This document shows, piece after piece, positions 59,823-64,000 of a stretch of 64,000 bases of DNA. The notes under the pieces were generated by a model, which saw only the letters and a program-made list of their open reading frames with translations, had not been told where the DNA came from and did no database searches. The position numbers and the translations under genes are program-made. The stretch comes from Przewalskia tangutica (lineage: Eukaryota > Streptophyta > Magnoliopsida > Solanales > Solanaceae), in the NCBI GenBank assembly GCA_029844215.1, contig CM056725.1, positions 38,284,485-38,348,484 on the forward strand, given 5' to 3'. Numbering within the stretch: position 1 is the stretch's first letter; the number at the start of each line of letters is the position of its first letter.

Positions 59823-62007
59823 TGAGGTGCCGCGAATTTTCTCAGAGAATGTTCTACGGCGGATCTAAATGTTAATGAGCGCTGTGGCCTTATAGGTCAA
59901 GTACTCACGTGTGGCGCGATCTACTGGGCTTAAAGGAGTAGCCGCTGGAAGTACTGAGCGCTTGCTATTAGTCGATACTCGCCGCGAGGTATTTGAACCT
60001 CTTCCTATCTCTTCTAGCATGATATGTGTGAACTATGTAGTACGGTAGACGCATACGTGCTAAATGTATTTGATTGTTTAAAAACATAAAGTGTTATAAC
60101 GGCTTTATGGGAAGTTGGTTATAATGCTTTATGTTGGTAAGAAAATACTGTGGTTTTTAAAAGGTAAATCGATTTGAACTAGAATCGGCTTATTATGTGT
60201 TAATAAAGAACTTGAAGTATTTCAAAAGATTTTTGAATCATTTCAAAGAAGAAGTAATACTTGGTTTTGAAAACTTAAGAGTTATACTAGCTTTATGGGA
60301 AGTTAGGTAATAACGCTTAAGAATGTTTTACCGATTTCGAAATCGTAACGTATCGACAAACCACCGCAGCGTTAATAAAAGGAAATGTTTTGACAGATTA
60401 AGTATTATTAAAACCAAGAGAAACTTCCATCCGCATGTAAGCTAAGATGAGACAAAATGATATTTCCTAGATCATGGTCATTGTAATTAGATTGTTATAA
60501 ACAAGAATATCCTACTCACATATAATGCTTATGTTTCTGAGATTGTTTAAAGGATTATTATATTCTTAAATTAATAAGACTATGAACTACGAAACCTTTC
60601 TACAAAGGCAAACTTGAACGGGAAATTAGGCAAACTTGAACATTGGAAATTAGGCAAACTTGAACATTGGAAAAGAATGTTGCTACTTGATTTTACAAAG
60701 AGAAGTAATTGATTTACTTTAAAAAGATAATCACTCTATTTTCATATACTACGTATTGTGTGGTTTTGGGAAGTAACGATCTTTTAAAGATTTAATGTAT
60801 GAAGTACTTGGGGATAAAGGTTCGAACTTGTTAGTAGAAAGTACCTTGTGTGAATAACTTGATTGTATTGGTTTGTGATAGCCTTGTAATACTTTCTTGT
60901 TGATTTGATAAGTAAGCATGTTAGGATGCTACGTGTTAGTATCTTGTGATTATTGTGTGGGTCACTCTTGTTGTGCTTACGCTTGTCAAACGTTAAGCCC
61001 GTAATCGTTATTGTATCACATACCCTCGACTTATTATACCGAGGGCTTGCCACACTCGACGCGGGTCTCTACGCCTATGCAAATCTTGTGACTACGCGGA
61101 GCGCGGTAGCTTCGTGGATTGATCATTCCGGTGTTTAGCCCGACGCGGGGATTCTATGCGGTCCGCTGAGACTACGCGTCTTTTGAGACTACGCGGTCGC
61201 GGAGCCTAGCGGATACCGAGGGTTAGCCGCTTCGACGCGGTATACCTCAGCGGTCCAGGACCATGATTCGAGGAATACCTCACGCGGTCCGGTGACCTAT
61301 GCGAGTCGCGAGAGTTCCAGTGGATAGACGCGCACATTGATATTGCGGGCGAAAGGGCCGCCTTCGACATGGTGCGGCCTAGAAAGACCTCGGATACGCC
61401 AGTGGTATTTTTGGTACCGTGGGTCTTAGTAGTCGCTATGCCTTCGCATTTGCCCCGCACGGTTTTATTGTGATAACTTTGGCGCGAGTCCCCGACTTGA
61501 CATGATCGCTATTTATCAGGAATCGTAGTTCGTTATCATACATGTCTCCCGCTTTATATAGACTACTATGATTTCATTTACGATTTATTTTCGCCACATA
61601 CTGTACTGTTAGATCGACTTCTTCGGGGCCGCTCATGCCGCAGTAAAGGTACACCCGCCGTTGATCCTCGCCTAGGGTCACATTCGCTTGGGAAAGCTCC
61701 GCTTCTCCGAGACTTATTCGCATAGTCCTGTCGTTGTAGGTATTTACATTCGTGGTATGGCGGCCCCGTCCCGCCACGGTTGTCTTATCATTTCTTGAGG
61801 TCCAGAGTAATCGTAAGGTGGTTTGTAAAAAGGATTAAACTGCTCATTTGTAAGAGTTGTTATTTATATATGCCAAAGGCAAGTTTTCCTCAGACATCGC
61901 TTTGTACTTCATTTGTTTCATGTATGTGTATTATGTTCCGCTGACACTGATGTTGTATCACTAGGGTGCCCGGTAGGCACCAACACGCGCCCAGTTCGGT
62001 CGTGACA
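59823..62007 (+). repeat. 5' LTR of E, second part
   Basis: Picks up the B-type LTR where 50339 left it and runs to TCGTGACA at 62007. TTATAACGGCTTTATG near 60096, TGCGG-type block at about 61070-61340, GC hairpin near 61757-61780. Confidence 0.85.
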
Positions 62008-62010
62008 AAA

Positions 62011-62022
62011 GTGGTATCGAGC
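62011..62022 (+). other. Primer binding site of E (altered)
   Basis: TGGTATCGAGCG in place of TGGTATCAGAGC, as in I and J. Confidence 0.78.
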
Positions 62023-62201
62023 GCTAATCCTCTGAAAGTGTCTACGCATCGTATCCAAGAAGTTCGATTATCGCAAGTGCGCACCACACCAATAATCGTG
62101 AGGCTATAGGATATTTAGGATTGGTTTCATTCTTCTCACTCGAGATCGTGCCTTAGAGCGGTGTTGTAAGTCGACCTCTAACGATTTCTTTCCTTACCGC
62201 T

Positions 62202-62880
62202 ATGCCTCCGCGTAGGCAACCCGCCCGTGAGGGCAAGGCACGAGGGAGCCGCGAGTAGAGTTTAGAGGGTTACGTGGGCACAGCCCAATCATTACCTAGG
62301 TAGTGCTTCATTCGGGATTTCTCGCGACGCCACTAGCCCCAAGAAAGTTTAGCACGGCGACGCAGCTCATCGCGCCATGGTATGTGAACCTTCGCCCACG
62401 CATCGAACAGAATATAGATTGCAAAGAGGCAACCCTGTTGCTAGCTATGGATTTGGCTACCAGAGAGTATACCGATGTATCGCGAGTCTTGATGACTACC
62501 TAAGAGAAGGTTGTGCAAGAGTAATTCTTCGCCAGGCTTCGAGCATGGCTCGTACGCCTACGCACAAAGCCGAGAAACGTAGAGATCGACGCGTTAACGG
62601 CGACAACGTAAGAGGCCGAGCGGCAAGGTCCTTTGGTAACTTTCGAGGCGAGTCACCTCACCAGGATTAGATTATGCACATCCACCAACAGCAGAGGTCC
62701 TCCACGGTTCGTGACGCTCGGTACGCAGAGTTGGTTAGAACTCCGTGGCTTCCTGCTCACAGCGATGCACGCCATCCCGGAATGTCATCTTTAGGTCGGG
62801 TACTTGTTGTACCGACCGCCGTGGTCCGTGTCGAAAGAGTGTCCCGCAGAGGACTTAGCCTTCGTGATCGGCGGTAGTTC
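62202..62880 (+). pseudogene. Shortened gag of element E (broken)
   Basis: The start at 62202 (MPPR) soon shifts frame. The frame 62377-62670 recovers YRCIASLDDYLREGCARVIL and AEKRRDRRVNGDN, then ARSFGNFRGESPH, matching the J Gag in order. The knuckle near 62820-62850 is degraded. As in A, B and J the front of the capsid domain is absent. Confidence 0.7.
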
Positions 62881-63519
62881 GTCACCTTCCTTAGCTATGC
62901 GCTCTACTGGCAGTTTGATTAGAACGACTGGAGTGAAGCAAGAGATTCGTGCATATCCTTAACCTCTGTAGTTCAGATGTGTGATAAGACGGGTATATCA
63001 TAAGTGCTATGTTTTGATAGCGGTGTGTTAATATTGTGATTAGAAATCTTGGTTAGTTAACCAAGTAAGATTTGGGGATAGAGAAGGTGTGAGCCTTAGA
63101 GTTTTATACGTAGAGACCTGTAGAGGTGAGGCCATCTCGAGAAAAGGTGTAGTGTTATGTTTGATCCAGACGGAAGTGCATAGCGCACGTGAGCTATGTT
63201 TGGGATAGGTCCCTGGCAGTGTGGAATGAAAGGGATAGTTGAGCTAAGAAGACCGCCAGGTTTTCAAACGTGATTAGTAAGATTGTTCCGGATCGGAACT
63301 AGTATCATACGCGTCGGTCGGGTTGAGGCCCCGCTGGGTCAACCCGCCAGAGTTTCAGCGCGGGTCAGGTGTGGTGGTCCCGCCTTGTGTTAGGGTTGCG
63401 GGTGTTAGGCCCAGTTTAGTTAACCAACGGCGACTCGTGGACGATTCGACCAAGAGTCGCCGAGGAGGTCACCGCCTTGTTTTCTAGCAAAGACCGCTTA
63501 CTCAAGAATGTTGTTTTTT
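62881..63519 (+). other. E interior spacer, no gene seen
   Basis: Matches B 9720-10360, including GTGTGAGCCTTAGAGTTTTA (63086-63105) and a degraded GGGTCAACCCGCC (about 63336-63348). Confidence 0.5.
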
Positions 63520-64000
63520 TTTTATCGTAAAGGTTGTAAGGCTGCACGGTGCCTACCTTCACCTTATGACGCATGGAGCCAGTGGTACTACGTTTTTGTT
63601 TCCGGAAGTTTTACCAAGCAGGTTAAGAACTCGGGAGTCTCAGACCGCATTCGCCTCGCCAGTGTGGAATTCTGAGGTAGTGGTGGGGATTGTTGTCTCC
63701 TGGAGGAGTGTTTAAGCTATCATTTCGTTTTCGAATGTCGCCTTACGAGGCCTCAGGGCGGAAGTGTAAGATGCCGCCGATTGGTTCGATGTTGGCAAGA
63801 CTCAGATAGTTGGTTCAGCTTGTTCCAGCAGATCGTGGATAGGTAAAGCTTGTCTAGACGAGGTTCGCACCGAGAAATCGTGCGGATAATCGCAACGACG
63901 CCAGAGTTCAGTTGACGGTCGGTCTTCCCGAAAATACCACCCCGGTCAGTATGACGAGTTTTGGAAAACAGATGGAACTTAGCCCGAGTTACTTGGGGCC
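63520..64000 (+). pseudogene. Integrase relic of E (cut by window edge)
   Basis: Follows the B relic from the RLHGVP-like point (about 63535-63565) through CCTTACGAGGCC (about 63738) and GATTGGTTCGATGTTGG (63779-63795) to ATGGAACTTAGCCCGAGTT (63972-63990). Stops and shifts in all frames. Confidence 0.62.

Larger units (their letters stand above)
49246..64000 (+). mobile_element. Element E: non-autonomous Tekay-like element, interrupted and cut by window edge
   Basis: The 5' LTR is split by element D: 49246-50339 and about 59823-62007, about 3.28 kb together. The interior from 62008 has an altered primer site, leader hairpin, broken gag and the start of the integrase relic, in the same order as B. 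It is inserted in the K LTR. Confidence 0.85.

Noticed and set aside
50335..59830. Target duplication for element D
   Set aside because: The left flank CGGGA cannot be matched to the right flank because the LTR end there lacks its last bases; unresolved, so not reported.
1..64000. A new multi-gene host, defence or metabolic system
   Set aside because: I looked for non-transposon coding blocks on both strands and found none; all recognisable protein similarity is to Ty3/Gypsy gag-pol.

Overview
The window is plant (angiosperm) repeat DNA. Almost every base I could place belongs to Ty3/Gypsy LTR retrotransposons of the chromovirus group, most like the Tekay/Del clade. The grounds are primer-binding sites complementary to initiator tRNA-Met next to LTRs ending in GTGACA, polypurine tracts before LTRs starting TGTTAYACCC, a Gag with CCHC knuckles, pol with FIDD-type reverse transcriptase and a DD35E integrase, and a C-terminal chromodomain. 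I saw no host gene, tRNA, rRNA or CRISPR array. The sequence alone does not fix the species.

Layout, left half: a Russian-doll stack. Element A (-, 1-7281, cut by the window edge) sits in the 5' LTR of element B (+, 7282-15012). B sits in the 3' LTR of element F (-, 15013-23446). F sits in an LTR of element G (-, 23447-23876). G sits in the integrase region of element H (+, 23877-27845), which lies in LTR-type sequence of element M (27846-28390, resuming at 32353-33314). M also carries a solo LTR, L (-, 28391-32352), with a perfect 5-bp target duplication ATATG.

Right half: element J (+) starts at 33315 and its 5' LTR is split by element I (+, 34782-44550), a complete element with a perfect ATTAA duplication and recognisable gag, protease, RT, RNase H, integrase and chromodomain. 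J resumes at 44551, carries an intact small Gag ORF (46460-47131), and is cut at 47636 by an LTR of element K (-). K is cut at 49246 by element E (+), whose 5' LTR is split by element D (+, 50340 to about 59822), a second complete Tekay-type element. E resumes at about 59823 and runs off the window.

Two kinds of element coexist. I and D have 2.35-2.43 kb LTRs and about 4.8-4.9 kb of gag-pol. A, B, J and E have 3.2-3.7 kb LTRs; where it can be measured (A, B) the interior is about 2.55 kb, holding a shortened gag and an integrase relic but no protease, RT or RNase H. They look like a non-autonomous (LARD-like) family mobilised by I/D-type partners. F (and related H, L) is a more diverged branch. 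All share candidate RNA hairpins in the leader and LTR.

The most unusual signal concerns the text itself. Copies differ by strand-symmetric rewriting of CHG words: CTG to TCG with CAG to CGA, and CCTG to CACG with CAGG to CGTG. This hits even the tRNA primer site in several independent elements and breaks nearly all pol frames in I and D. I read it as probable basecalling or polishing error on densely CHG-methylated transposon DNA, so many apparent frameshifts here may not be real.
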